Source: Candidatus Poseidoniaceae archaeon (GTDB taxonomy: Archaea > Thermoplasmatota > Poseidoniia > Poseidoniales > Poseidoniaceae). Taken from it: DNA of 10,126 bases. Below the pieces are notes generated by a model. That model was given only the letters and a program-made list of their open reading frames with translations. It was not told the DNA's origin and ran no database searches. The DNA lies in the NCBI GenBank assembly GCA_013329355.1, contig DUKK01000051.1, positions 1-10,126 of the forward strand. The letters run 5' to 3'. The position numbers and the translations under genes are program-made. Shown here piece after piece: positions 1 to 6,535 of the stretch. Positions within the stretch are counted from its first letter, which is position 1; each line of letters begins with the position of its first letter.

Positions 1-1543
1 CGAGAACATCGCGGGTACCCCTCGGGTCAATTATCCCGTCATCCCACAAACGCGCAGTGGAATAATATGGACTTCCCTCCGTCTCATATTTGTCAAGAAT
101 TGGCTGTCTGAAGTCATCCAGTTCTTTACCCATCATTGGGGGTAAGCCTTCCCGCCCTCGTTGATCTTGTTTTACCGTCGCCAAGACATCAGCAGCCTGT
201 GGGCCACCCATAACTGAAATTCGACTATTTGGCCACATGAAAAGGAACCTTGGATCGTATGCACGACCGCACATACCGTAGTTTCCGGCACCGTGAGAAC
301 CACCAATTATTACGGTGAACTTTGGAACATTTACACAGGATACTGCAGTAACCAATTTTGCCCCGTCTTTAGCAATGCCACCGGCTTCATACGCTTTCCC
401 TACCATGAATCCGGTAATATTCTGTAGGAATATCAGTGGAATGCCGCGTTGACCGCACAATTCAACAAAATGTGCGCCTTTCATTGATGACTCTGAAAAT
501 AATATACCGTTATTGGCTACAATGCCAACCTTATGACCATGGATGTGGGCAAATCCGCAAACTAGTGTCGCGCCGTATCGCGCTTTGAATTCATGGAACC
601 TTGAGCCGTCGACAATTCTTCCAATTATTTCTTTGATGTCAACCGGGGTGCGGTTATCCATTGGTATTAAACCCAATAAATCCTCAATGTCGTGTGCTGG
701 CTCTTCAGGCGCCTGAACAGCAGCGGGTGTGAGTTCTCTAGGACCCAAATTTTCGACGACATTTCTCACTAGGCGTAGAGCTTCGGGCTCATCCTCAGCA
801 AAATGATCGGCAACACCCGATTGAGCAGTGTGGACGTCAGCCCCACCCAGTTCTTCCGCCGTAACCTCTTCGCCGGTAGCTGCTTTGACTAAGGGAGGGC
901 CAGCGAGAAAAATTGTCCCGTTGCCTTTGACAATTATTGATTCATCTGACATTGCTGGGACATACGCTCCCCCAGCAGTACAAGAACCTAACACTGCAGC
1001 GATTTGTGGGATTGCATCGCCGGACATCCTCGCTTGATTTCTAAAAATACGTCCGAAGTGACCGATGTCAGGAAATACCTCATCCTGCAGTGGCAGGAAT
1101 GCTCCGCCTGAATCGACCAGGTAAATACACGGGAGGTGGTTCTCATGAGCGATTGTTTGGGCTCTGATATGTTTCTTTACCGTCATTGGATAGTATGAAC
1201 CACCCTTCACAGTAGCATCGTTAGCGACAAATAGACATTCTCGACCATTAACCATACCCACCCCAGTAACAATCCCCGCACTGTGGGCTCGGCCGTCGTA
1301 TAAGCCATAGGCTGCTAGAGGAGATAATTCAAGAAAGGCAGTACCCGGATCTATGATGCGTTCAATACGCTCTCTGGGTAGTAATTTACCCCGGCTGCGA
1401 TGTCGCTCAACATATTTGCCACCGCCACCGTTAGATGCTACACTGAGGCGTTCGCGTAATGTCGATAGAAGCGCAGAGTTGTGTTCTTTGCGTGTTTGAT
1501 ACTCTGGATCGGCGCGATTTACTCGTGTCGGTAATCTGTCCAT
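1..1543 (-). CDS. mccB: 3-methylcrotonyl-CoA carboxylase beta subunit (carboxyltransferase), C-terminus cut by window edge
   Basis: This is the biotin-dependent carboxyltransferase subunit. It transfers CO2 from carboxybiotin to 3-methylcrotonyl-CoA in cytoplasmic leucine degradation, working with a biotin-carboxylase/BCCP alpha subunit that is not in the window. I translated 514 codons from the ATG at 1541-1543, and the frame stays open to the left edge. The family is about 535 residues, so roughly 20 C-terminal residues are missing. MCC-specific signatures are visible: VDSGGAFLPLQ (143-153; propionyl-CoA carboxylases usually have DSGGAR here), HFGRIFRNQARMS (162-174), the first oxyanion-hole loop SCTAGGAYVPAMSDE (187-201), GPPLVKAATGEEV (215-227) and GGADVHTAQSGVADH (233-247). 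The second half carries the N-ITGFMVG loop (375-382) and GGSHGAGNYGMCGRAYDPRF (414-433). The start is preceded by GAGGGG on the minus strand (1548-1553), a plausible ribosome binding site. The gene lies 56 bases downstream of the DUF63 gene. Geranyl-CoA carboxylase is the main alternative; the motifs do not exclude it, but MCC is much the commoner. Confidence 0.93.
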   Translation of the reverse strand, partial: MDRLPTRVNRADPEYQTRKEHNSALLSTLRERLSVASNGGGGKYVERHRSRGKLLPRERIERIIDPGTAFLELSPLAAYGLYDGRAHSAGIVTGVGMVNGRECLFVANDATVKGGSYYPMTVKKHIRAQTIAHENHLPCIYLVDSGGAFLPLQDEVFPDIGHFGRIFRNQARMSGDAIPQIAAVLGSCTAGGAYVPAMSDESIIVKGNGTIFLAGPPLVKAATGEEVTAEELGGADVHTAQSGVADHFAEDEPEALRLVRNVVENLGPRELTPAAVQAPEEPAHDIEDLLGLIPMDNRTPVDIKEIIGRIVDGSRFHEFKARYGATLVCGFAHIHGHKVGIVANNGILFSESSMKGAHFVELCGQRGIPLIFLQNITGFMVGKAYEAGGIAKDGAKLVTAVSCVNVPKFTVIIGGSHGAGNYGMCGRAYDPRFLFMWPNSRISVMGGPQAADVLATVKQDQRGREGLPPMMGKELDDFRQPILDKYETEGSPYYSTARLWDDGIIDPRGTRDVL

Positions 1544-1569
1544 AATACCCCTCGTAACAATGCAACACG

Positions 1570-1592
1570 ACTCGACATTTAACGGTTCGAGT
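1570..1592 (-). repeat. Short inverted repeat between the DUF63 gene and mccB
   Basis: ACTCGA (1570-1575) and TCGAGT (1587-1592) form a perfect 6-bp inverted repeat with an 11-base spacer, in the 56-base gap upstream of mccB. No T-tract follows it on the minus strand, so it is not a classic intrinsic terminator. It does not cover the putative mccB ribosome binding site. A weak transcript hairpin or a small operator is possible, but a 6-bp repeat of this kind can easily arise by chance. Confidence 0.25.
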
Positions 1593-1599
1593 TGGTTTA

Positions 1600-3006
1600 T
1601 CAGACATCAAGCGTGAGCCTGCCAATATCTCTCAATCCAGGTGCTAGTCCGACAATTAAAACAGCCAAGACAATCAGCATGCGTAAGTGCATTTGGCGTC
1701 TTTCAACACGCATTTCAACAAATAACCAGACAATGGCTGCGACTAGGAACGCCTTTACTATGGCGAATAACCATGCTCCCGGAGGATTATTTGACTCCAT
1801 CAATGGGTCAATACCCATAGACTCAGCAAGTCCGATGCCAAACTGAATTACGGCATCACTAACTGGGTGCTTTTCACCATAGCCGAATAAATCAATCCCA
1901 ACCATTGTTGCGAATCCATCACATAGTTGACCAAACACCATTGCTAGCACCATCGGATTGGCCATAAGAGCCCTGCGCGACAACTGTTCTACTGGGTGTT
2001 GCGCAACTTTGTCACCCGCTTCCTCCCAAGATTTCAGACTGATGCCGTGAGGCAAAACTCCTGGCTGGTAATCGGTCAGCTTCATGTGCCTTGCGTCGTC
2101 TTTGCCGTAACGATAGAGATATACACAGACCAGGGCTGGAAGGCCAAGAACAAGCAACGCCGGCCACAGTGGCTGAGACTCAACAACTCTACCACTCTCT
2201 TGTTGCCATGGTGATGCAATAAATTGGAACCAGTGAAATAGACCTAGAACCGATGTTGCACTACCAAATGAGATTAGCCCTCTTGTTAATGCTGGCCAAT
2301 CAGCCGTTCGAATGATTAGGTAAAATAAACAATACAGCGCAACGGGGAAACTCAGCACAATCCAGACCATATTGATGTCTGGATGACTTACATAACTTGG
2401 CTGATACAGCAGGCTCCAATGCAGGAACAACAGTAGACCAAGGGTGATAAATAATACAGTACGGCTCTTTTCACGGTCATTATCATCTGTCGAATTATCC
2501 CACTTAGCGGCTAATTTGTGTGAAATTATAGCTGTAGCTACCAACCAAATTGCCAGATGAATGTGAATAATCGGAGAGATCAACAACCAATCAACATCGG
2601 AATTAAAGAAATCTGAATCTTCCAACACTCGCAGCACTGGTGCTAGGACCACCCACGCAATGAGCGCATACATCATGCGATCATCTGCAGGTAGATTCAG
2701 TTTCCTAAAGACTGCCTGAAGCACAACAACGCAGAGTAGGACTGTAGTTGCGTATAAAGCGGTATTTTCAGGTGAATAACCAGCATCGCCTGCCGTGCCT
2801 GCGTCTTTGACTATCGGGTCCCAGACAATCGGTTTTAGCCCCTCAGTCCAAAAAAAGTCATTGGCAAAAATCAGCCCGAAGGAAACTGTGGCAAACACTC
2901 CAACAGCAAACCACACTGCAACTTTTTCTAGCGGTGAGTAAAGGCTTGAATCAAGCGATTTAGGTTCATCATCGAACAGCGCTTCAATCTCAGCAGCCGT
3001 TACCAT
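1600..3006 (-). CDS. DUF63-family multi-spanning membrane protein, enlarged form
   Basis: An integral membrane protein of unknown function with both hallmark ends of the archaeal DUF63 family. Near the N-terminal side is GYSPENTALYATTVLL followed by LAPVLRVLEDSDFF (residues 76-91 and 121-134 from the chosen start). Near the C-terminus are CDGFATMVGIDLFGYGEKHP (362-381) and VGLAPGLRDIGRLTL. Around ten hydrophobic segments are visible. At 468 residues it is well above the roughly 260-300 I recall for the family; the extra length lies between the two conserved ends and holds several more hydrophobic spans. I chose the ATG at 3004-3006 because GGTGG lies 8 bases upstream, and MVTAAEIEALFDDEP is a natural soluble N-terminus before the first membrane span. 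An in-frame ATG at 3073-3075 would add 23 residues and overlap the FKBP gene by 14 bases. Charged residues within conserved membrane motifs (R and ED in RVLEDS, EKH, GLRD) suggest a catalytic or ligand-binding core, which is inference. Confidence 0.85.
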   Translation of the reverse strand: MVTAAEIEALFDDEPKSLDSSLYSPLEKVAVWFAVGVFATVSFGLIFANDFFWTEGLKPIVWDPIVKDAGTAGDAGYSPENTALYATTVLLCVVVLQAVFRKLNLPADDRMMYALIAWVVLAPVLRVLEDSDFFNSDVDWLLISPIIHIHLAIWLVATAIISHKLAAKWDNSTDDNDREKSRTVLFITLGLLLFLHWSLLYQPSYVSHPDINMVWIVLSFPVALYCLFYLIIRTADWPALTRGLISFGSATSVLGLFHWFQFIASPWQQESGRVVESQPLWPALLVLGLPALVCVYLYRYGKDDARHMKLTDYQPGVLPHGISLKSWEEAGDKVAQHPVEQLSRRALMANPMVLAMVFGQLCDGFATMVGIDLFGYGEKHPVSDAVIQFGIGLAESMGIDPLMESNNPPGAWLFAIVKAFLVAAIVWLFVEMRVERRQMHLRMLIVLAVLIVGLAPGLRDIGRLTLDV

Positions 3007-3014
3007 GTTATCTA

Positions 3015-3050
3015 CCACCAACCCATAATTGATGAATATTAGGTTGGTGA
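3015..3050 (-). promoter_or_regulatory. Predicted mRNA hairpin covering the DUF63 gene's Shine-Dalgarno
   Basis: In the 55-base gap between the FKBP stop and the DUF63 start, CACCAACC (minus strand, 3049-3042) is perfectly complementary to GGTTGGTG (3023-3016). G-U pairs on both sides and one more A-U pair extend the stem to about 11 pairs around a loop of about 14 bases. The 3' arm includes the GGTGG (3019-3015) that would serve as ribosome binding site for the ATG at 3006. The 5' arm begins about 11 bases after the FKBP stop codon. A ribosome terminating on FKBP could open the stem, giving translational coupling. The pairing is read directly from sequence; the regulatory role is inference. 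Confidence 0.45.
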
Positions 3051-3061
3051 GGGAGTGCAAA

Positions 3062-3895
3062 TTACTCTTCTTCACCGTCTTGTAATCTAGCTATTAATTC
3101 GGCTTTCTTGCCGCTAACTGGTAGTCCTTTAGCCTTCAATCGCTCCTTTAGGTCAGCGACTGATAACTTTGCTAGGTCCTCTACTTCATCAGCTTCATCG
3201 GCGTCGATATCTGGAATGACACGCGGTTCGTGAACTTCAACAAATGAAATTTTGCCGCACTCGACTGCGTCCCGAATCATGGTAACTAAGCGGAATTTCA
3301 GCATTGCTGCGTTGGTATCAAACAGCATAGCTTGCGGCAGAATAATTGACAAATCATCGCCCTTGAATGATACCTCAAAGCCTGAATGGCCTGAGTTTGA
3401 CTCTAGCAGACCTAAGACCTTGTCTTCCTTACCTTTTACTTCCTTGACCACGGTAAAAACGTATTTTAACGTCTTACCTGCCATTGGATGGTTGTAATCA
3501 ATTCTCGCTCTGCCAGCCGCTAGGTATGAAAGATAGCCCTGTCGACCGTTGATGTTTACTGGTGCACCAAGATAGAGAGAATTGGGGTCTTGCACAGCTC
3601 TTCGCAATTTGTCGATACTAATTGTTTCAACTAGCGAAGCATCTTTTTCACCATACCCATCAGCAGGCGCTATTTCGACATCTACTTCGTTGCCTACTTT
3701 CGCTTCCTTCAAGGCCGCCTCAAAACCCGGTATTAGATTTCCATTACCCACTACGCAGACCATCGGAGTGTAGGTTCTGCCTTCTTGATGCATCTCATGC
3801 TCTTTGGCGATTGCCTCTCTTGTAGTTTCAATCAAGTCACCAGTTTCTCCGCTGAATAAGTCGTAATCAACATGAATTATTGCACCATCTTCCAT
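3062..3895 (-). CDS. FKBP-type peptidyl-prolyl isomerase (FKBP26-like) with C-terminal SAP domain
   Basis: A cytoplasmic prolyl cis-trans isomerase and chaperone of 277 residues with no signal peptide. The FKBP fold is split as in SlyD and archaeal FKBPs. The first part includes VVGNGNLIPGFEAALKEAKV (48-67) and the PADGYGEKD loop (77-85). An inserted IF chaperone domain spans about residues 86-134. The fold then closes with YNHPMAGKTLKY (134-145), equivalent to the SlyD NHPLAGKTL motif. A domain at about 157-225 matches the position of the extra C-terminal domain of long archaeal FKBPs such as M. jannaschii FKBP26. An acidic linker (PDIDADEADEVED, 228-240) leads to a SAP module at 244-272 with LSVADLKERLKAKGLPVSGK, a helix-turn-helix type nucleic-acid-binding motif. 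That module is an unusual addition. The start is supported by AAGGAGG 7 bases upstream, the strongest ribosome binding site in the window. The gene lies between ccmF (69 bases upstream) and the DUF63 gene. Confidence 0.93.
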   Translation of the reverse strand: MEDGAIIHVDYDLFSGETGDLIETTREAIAKEHEMHQEGRTYTPMVCVVGNGNLIPGFEAALKEAKVGNEVDVEIAPADGYGEKDASLVETISIDKLRRAVQDPNSLYLGAPVNINGRQGYLSYLAAGRARIDYNHPMAGKTLKYVFTVVKEVKGKEDKVLGLLESNSGHSGFEVSFKGDDLSIILPQAMLFDTNAAMLKFRLVTMIRDAVECGKISFVEVHEPRVIPDIDADEADEVEDLAKLSVADLKERLKAKGLPVSGKKAELIARLQDGEEE

Positions 3896-3898
3896 GAT

Positions 3899-3918
3899 AT
3901 ATCCTCCTTGAGGGATAT
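3899..3918 (-). promoter_or_regulatory. Ribosome binding site of the FKBP gene within a small inverted repeat
   Basis: On the minus strand, ATATCC (3918-3913) and GGATAT (3904-3899) form a 6-bp stem around an 8-base loop. The GGAGG ribosome binding site (3907-3903) lies partly in the loop and partly in the 3' arm, 7 bases before the ATG at 3895. Partial masking of translation start is possible. The stem is short and AU-rich, so it may be chance. Confidence 0.3.
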
Positions 3919-3940
3919 TCGCCCGACTGACCCCCCCTTC

Positions 3941-3947
3941 ATAATAT
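3941..3947 (-). promoter_or_regulatory. Possible archaeal TATA box for the FKBP gene
   Basis: The minus-strand sequence GAGATATTATG contains an AT-rich ATATTAT about 46-52 bases upstream of the FKBP start. A transcript starting about 25 bases downstream would have a leader of roughly 20-25 bases containing the GGAGG site, which suits a leadered archaeal mRNA. A run of seven G (minus strand, 3937-3931) lies between the box and the predicted start. There is no consensus BRE clear enough to be sure. Confidence 0.3.
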
Positions 3948-3954
3948 CTCGGTT

Positions 3955-3961
3955 AAAAAAA
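3955..3961 (-). terminator. T7 tract just after the ccmF stop, possible archaeal terminator
   Basis: Minus-strand transcription leaving ccmF meets seven consecutive T three bases after the TGA stop (3965-3967). Archaeal RNA polymerase can terminate at U-rich tracts without a hairpin. It is the only such tract in the minus-strand intergenic gaps. A 6-bp inverted repeat (TGACCC 3928-3933 with GGGTCA 3962-3967) encloses the tract, so the T-run sits in the loop and not after a stem, unlike a bacterial intrinsic terminator. It probably separates ccmF from the FKBP unit at least partly. Confidence 0.4.
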
Positions 3962-3964
3962 GGG

Positions 3965-6472
3965 TCATTCCGCTTCCGATAATTTTTGATTTTTGGCTAC
4001 CTGTTGCTTGGTTTTGTGAATTCCACTGTATGTTACGCCCAACATTCCGAGCATCATTAATGACCATCCAATCCATACTAGATGAGAACCGGGTAGATCA
4101 TAGATGGTTACTCTGACCAAATTGACAGATTCCAAGCCACTTGACGAGGTTTGCTGCATCAAACCTTGAGCTTGTGTGCCGTCAAAAATAAACACCATGT
4201 CCCCTGACCAGCGTGATAGCACGTCAACTTCCGAACGTGCAGTTCCAGTCCGGTCAAAACGCAGCATTCCTGGCTCTACGACTCCTATTTCCTCGAAGTC
4301 CCCCTCGCTGTAGTCATACACCGTTATTTTGGCACCAACAAAGCCATCACCTACATCCAAATCATCTTCTGTAGCCATTAACTCTGTGAATTCATAGCCA
4401 TAATCACCATCAATTATTATCTCATCCTTGACCAAAGTAATTCGATGACTTGCATCACCCCGGTCGACCAGCACAGTGGTAGTGATGTGGCCGATAAGCA
4501 ATAACGCAAGTCCTAGATGTACTATGTGAGCATTGAAGGGTATCCTCAGCCAAAACCTTTGCTTACCACTGTGTGATATCTGCTGCTTAATTTCAAATGC
4601 TAACGGGCCAATTAAAATCAGTAGCATAGGAAACGAAATCCAAGCAATTAAGCCCCTATCGATATATTCCGATAACGCAGTTGAGGAGTCGCCGCCCAAT
4701 GTATCCGAGTAAAATAACGCCATAAACAACGAAAATAACACAATACCGCCAATGGCATAGAGTGTGCTTTTGTAATTCGATTTTCGGCGCGTATAAGTCA
4801 GCATCGCCGCAGCAAAACCAAGCAAAAATGGGGCTCCATACAACTCATGGGCATCGAAGTTGACTGTATCGATACTTTCCAGCAGTATTACCAAAGTCAG
4901 CACTAAGTATAGACTGACCAGCATCACAGAACACCACAAAGCGGTTTGATTGAGGCGTCGTCTAGTCAGCCAACCTGTTGTAGATTTTGGCTGATCTTCC
5001 TCGACTAAAAATGGCGCTAAGAAGACTAGAATTACTACTGCAGCAATGATTACGCCAATCATTCCCGACCATGCGCCAGCAAGTGCAAGCATTATTCCCA
5101 TGCTAGCCCATATCCATTCATTGGTGGCATTATTTGAGTAATACATCGGTGTTAGGAAGATGATAAACAAGAGCACAAAAAACGCCTTTGGGATTAATAC
5201 GTAAATCGCTAGAGGCAGGATTATGATTGAGGGTAAAAACCTGCCAGAATAAAAACTCCAACCATTTGTCTGTCGATCAATCCGTGGATTGGAAATTTTA
5301 TCTAACCCGACGAAACTTAACACTAAGCCGAATATCACTAAATCTGGAATCCAATGGTATAGATCCGCACCGAGAAATATTGCACATGCAGAACCAACCG
5401 TCGGGATAAGCAAAACCAAGGCGGAATTTGGCGTTTCTCGACCGTGGTGTGATTGCCGATTCAGCATCAACCAAGCGCCAATTAGTAACAAAATAAACAT
5501 CAAGTAAGTCATTATTTCGACGCCGGCCATTCCATCACTCTTGAGTAGCATCATGCGAGAAAAAGCATCATCTGGCGCTGAGCCGGTCTCTGAGGTAACG
5601 AAGGTATGCACTGAGGAAGCCCACACACCACCGGCTCTTGTTACAAGTGTTGCGAAGAGGGCTAACGCCCCAACAACCAAACCTGCACCAATCCACCCTT
5701 TATCGCTTACCTTACCCGGCCTGGTGCGCATGTGAGATAAGCCAACTAGTGCCAACCACGGCAAAAATGACCCTGTTTCAACCGGATCCCAGGCCCAGTA
5801 TCCACCCCAGTCCAAGATAAGGTAAGCCCACAAACCGCCTAGGCCAATACCAATGGTAGTTACTAGAAGTCCGGGGCGAACCAGCGACAAGATTCGTTCA
5901 TCTATACCAGCAACTCCGCTAGTAAAAATGCCAGATAGAGAGATTGCAGTTATGAAGATACAGAAAGAATAAGCGAGGAATATAATAGGCGGGTGAATTA
6001 TCATTAAGTCAGTTTGCAATAACTCGTTGAGGCCGGAACCAAAAAAGAAGTCAGGGGTTTTCTTAAACGGATTAAGCACCGCAGCAATCAACAATAACGT
6101 GAGCGAGAAACCATACATGACTCGCTGTCTAAAATCACGTGCAGCGATTGATTCGACCGACTTGCCGACCATTGGTCGCCGCCATATCCACGCCAATAGC
6201 GCCATCCAGACCACCCACATCAGGATTGGCCCCTCACGCGCTGCCCAGGTAGCAGCAAATCGGTATTTCATCGGGAGGGCCTCACCGCCAAATGCGGCAA
6301 CATACTGTAGCGACGTATCGTTGACCAGAAATCTACTAACCAAAGCAAAAAATGGTAGCGCAAGTAACATGTGTGCCGCCAAACCGGCGGGCTTAGAGAT
6401 TTCATGAAGCCCAGGTTTAACCATCAGGACGACTGCTGCGATGCTTGCAATATACAGTGTCGCCTCCCACAT
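3965..6472 (-). CDS. ccmF: CcmF-like cytochrome c maturation protein (heme lyase component)
   Basis: A polytopic membrane protein of 835 residues belonging to the CcmF/CcsA heme-handling family. In system I cytochrome c biogenesis, CcmF accepts heme from CcmE and takes part in its covalent attachment to CXXCH motifs on the outer face of the membrane. The N-terminal third shows a typical family pattern: EGPILMWVVWM (80-90), the loop histidine in HPPIIFLAYSF (160-170), the WWD signature LDWGGYWAWDPVETGSF (220-236) and a second loop histidine in SSVHTF (286-291). A later VHLGLALLLIGH (651-662) holds a candidate heme-ligand histidine, by analogy with E. coli CcmF. Residues 669-795 form a hydrophilic domain before the last membrane span (797-818) and a short basic tail. 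About 14-16 hydrophobic spans are visible. Bacterial CcmF is about 650 residues, so this one is enlarged, chiefly in the middle (about 340-600). No other ccm gene is in the window. The start lies 63 bases after the reductase stop. Confidence 0.92.
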   Translation of the reverse strand: MWEATLYIASIAAVVLMVKPGLHEISKPAGLAAHMLLALPFFALVSRFLVNDTSLQYVAAFGGEALPMKYRFAATWAAREGPILMWVVWMALLAWIWRRPMVGKSVESIAARDFRQRVMYGFSLTLLLIAAVLNPFKKTPDFFFGSGLNELLQTDLMIIHPPIIFLAYSFCIFITAISLSGIFTSGVAGIDERILSLVRPGLLVTTIGIGLGGLWAYLILDWGGYWAWDPVETGSFLPWLALVGLSHMRTRPGKVSDKGWIGAGLVVGALALFATLVTRAGGVWASSVHTFVTSETGSAPDDAFSRMMLLKSDGMAGVEIMTYLMFILLLIGAWLMLNRQSHHGRETPNSALVLLIPTVGSACAIFLGADLYHWIPDLVIFGLVLSFVGLDKISNPRIDRQTNGWSFYSGRFLPSIIILPLAIYVLIPKAFFVLLFIIFLTPMYYSNNATNEWIWASMGIMLALAGAWSGMIGVIIAAVVILVFLAPFLVEEDQPKSTTGWLTRRRLNQTALWCSVMLVSLYLVLTLVILLESIDTVNFDAHELYGAPFLLGFAAAMLTYTRRKSNYKSTLYAIGGIVLFSLFMALFYSDTLGGDSSTALSEYIDRGLIAWISFPMLLILIGPLAFEIKQQISHSGKQRFWLRIPFNAHIVHLGLALLLIGHITTTVLVDRGDASHRITLVKDEIIIDGDYGYEFTELMATEDDLDVGDGFVGAKITVYDYSEGDFEEIGVVEPGMLRFDRTGTARSEVDVLSRWSGDMVFIFDGTQAQGLMQQTSSSGLESVNLVRVTIYDLPGSHLVWIGWSLMMLGMLGVTYSGIHKTKQQVAKNQKLSEAE

Positions 6473-6483
6473 AGCCTAGGCTA
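6472..6483. repeat. 12-bp perfect palindrome abutting the ccmF start codon
   Basis: TAGCCTAGGCTA is its own reverse complement. It sits immediately upstream of ccmF, sharing the A of the ATG. It lies between the GGGGG ribosome-binding candidate and the start. It could be an operator or a small RNA structure. About two or three 12-bp palindromes are expected by chance in 10 kb, so the interest lies in its position and in the second palindrome nearby. Confidence 0.3.
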
Positions 6484-6498
6484 CCCCCGGATCTTGAT

Positions 6499-6510
6499 GG
6501 AGTTAACTCC
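6499..6510. repeat. Second 12-bp perfect palindrome in the ccmF leader
   Basis: GGAGTTAACTCC is a perfect palindrome, 27 bases centre to centre from the one at 6472-6483, in the same 63-base gap between the reductase and ccmF. The two differ in sequence. The placement is compatible with a dimeric regulator site, but there is no direct evidence of binding. Confidence 0.3.
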
Positions 6511-6535
6511 CGTAATAATCTGTGGTTGAGGCTCA

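Noticed and set aside
1544..1599. Hairpin ACTCGA/TCGAGT as an intrinsic terminator after the DUF63 gene
   Set aside because: The stem is only 6 bp with an 11-base loop, and no T-tract follows on the minus strand.
3007..3075. Longer N-terminus for the DUF63 protein from the ATG at 3073-3075
   Set aside because: It would overlap the FKBP gene by 14 bases and add 23 residues unlike the family start, while the ATG at 3006 has GGTGG at 8 bases. It is kept only as an alternative.
6027..6407. 126-codon open frame on the plus strand
   Set aside because: It lies wholly antisense to the strongly supported ccmF gene. Its translation is low-complexity basic/Ala-rich and resembles no family I know.
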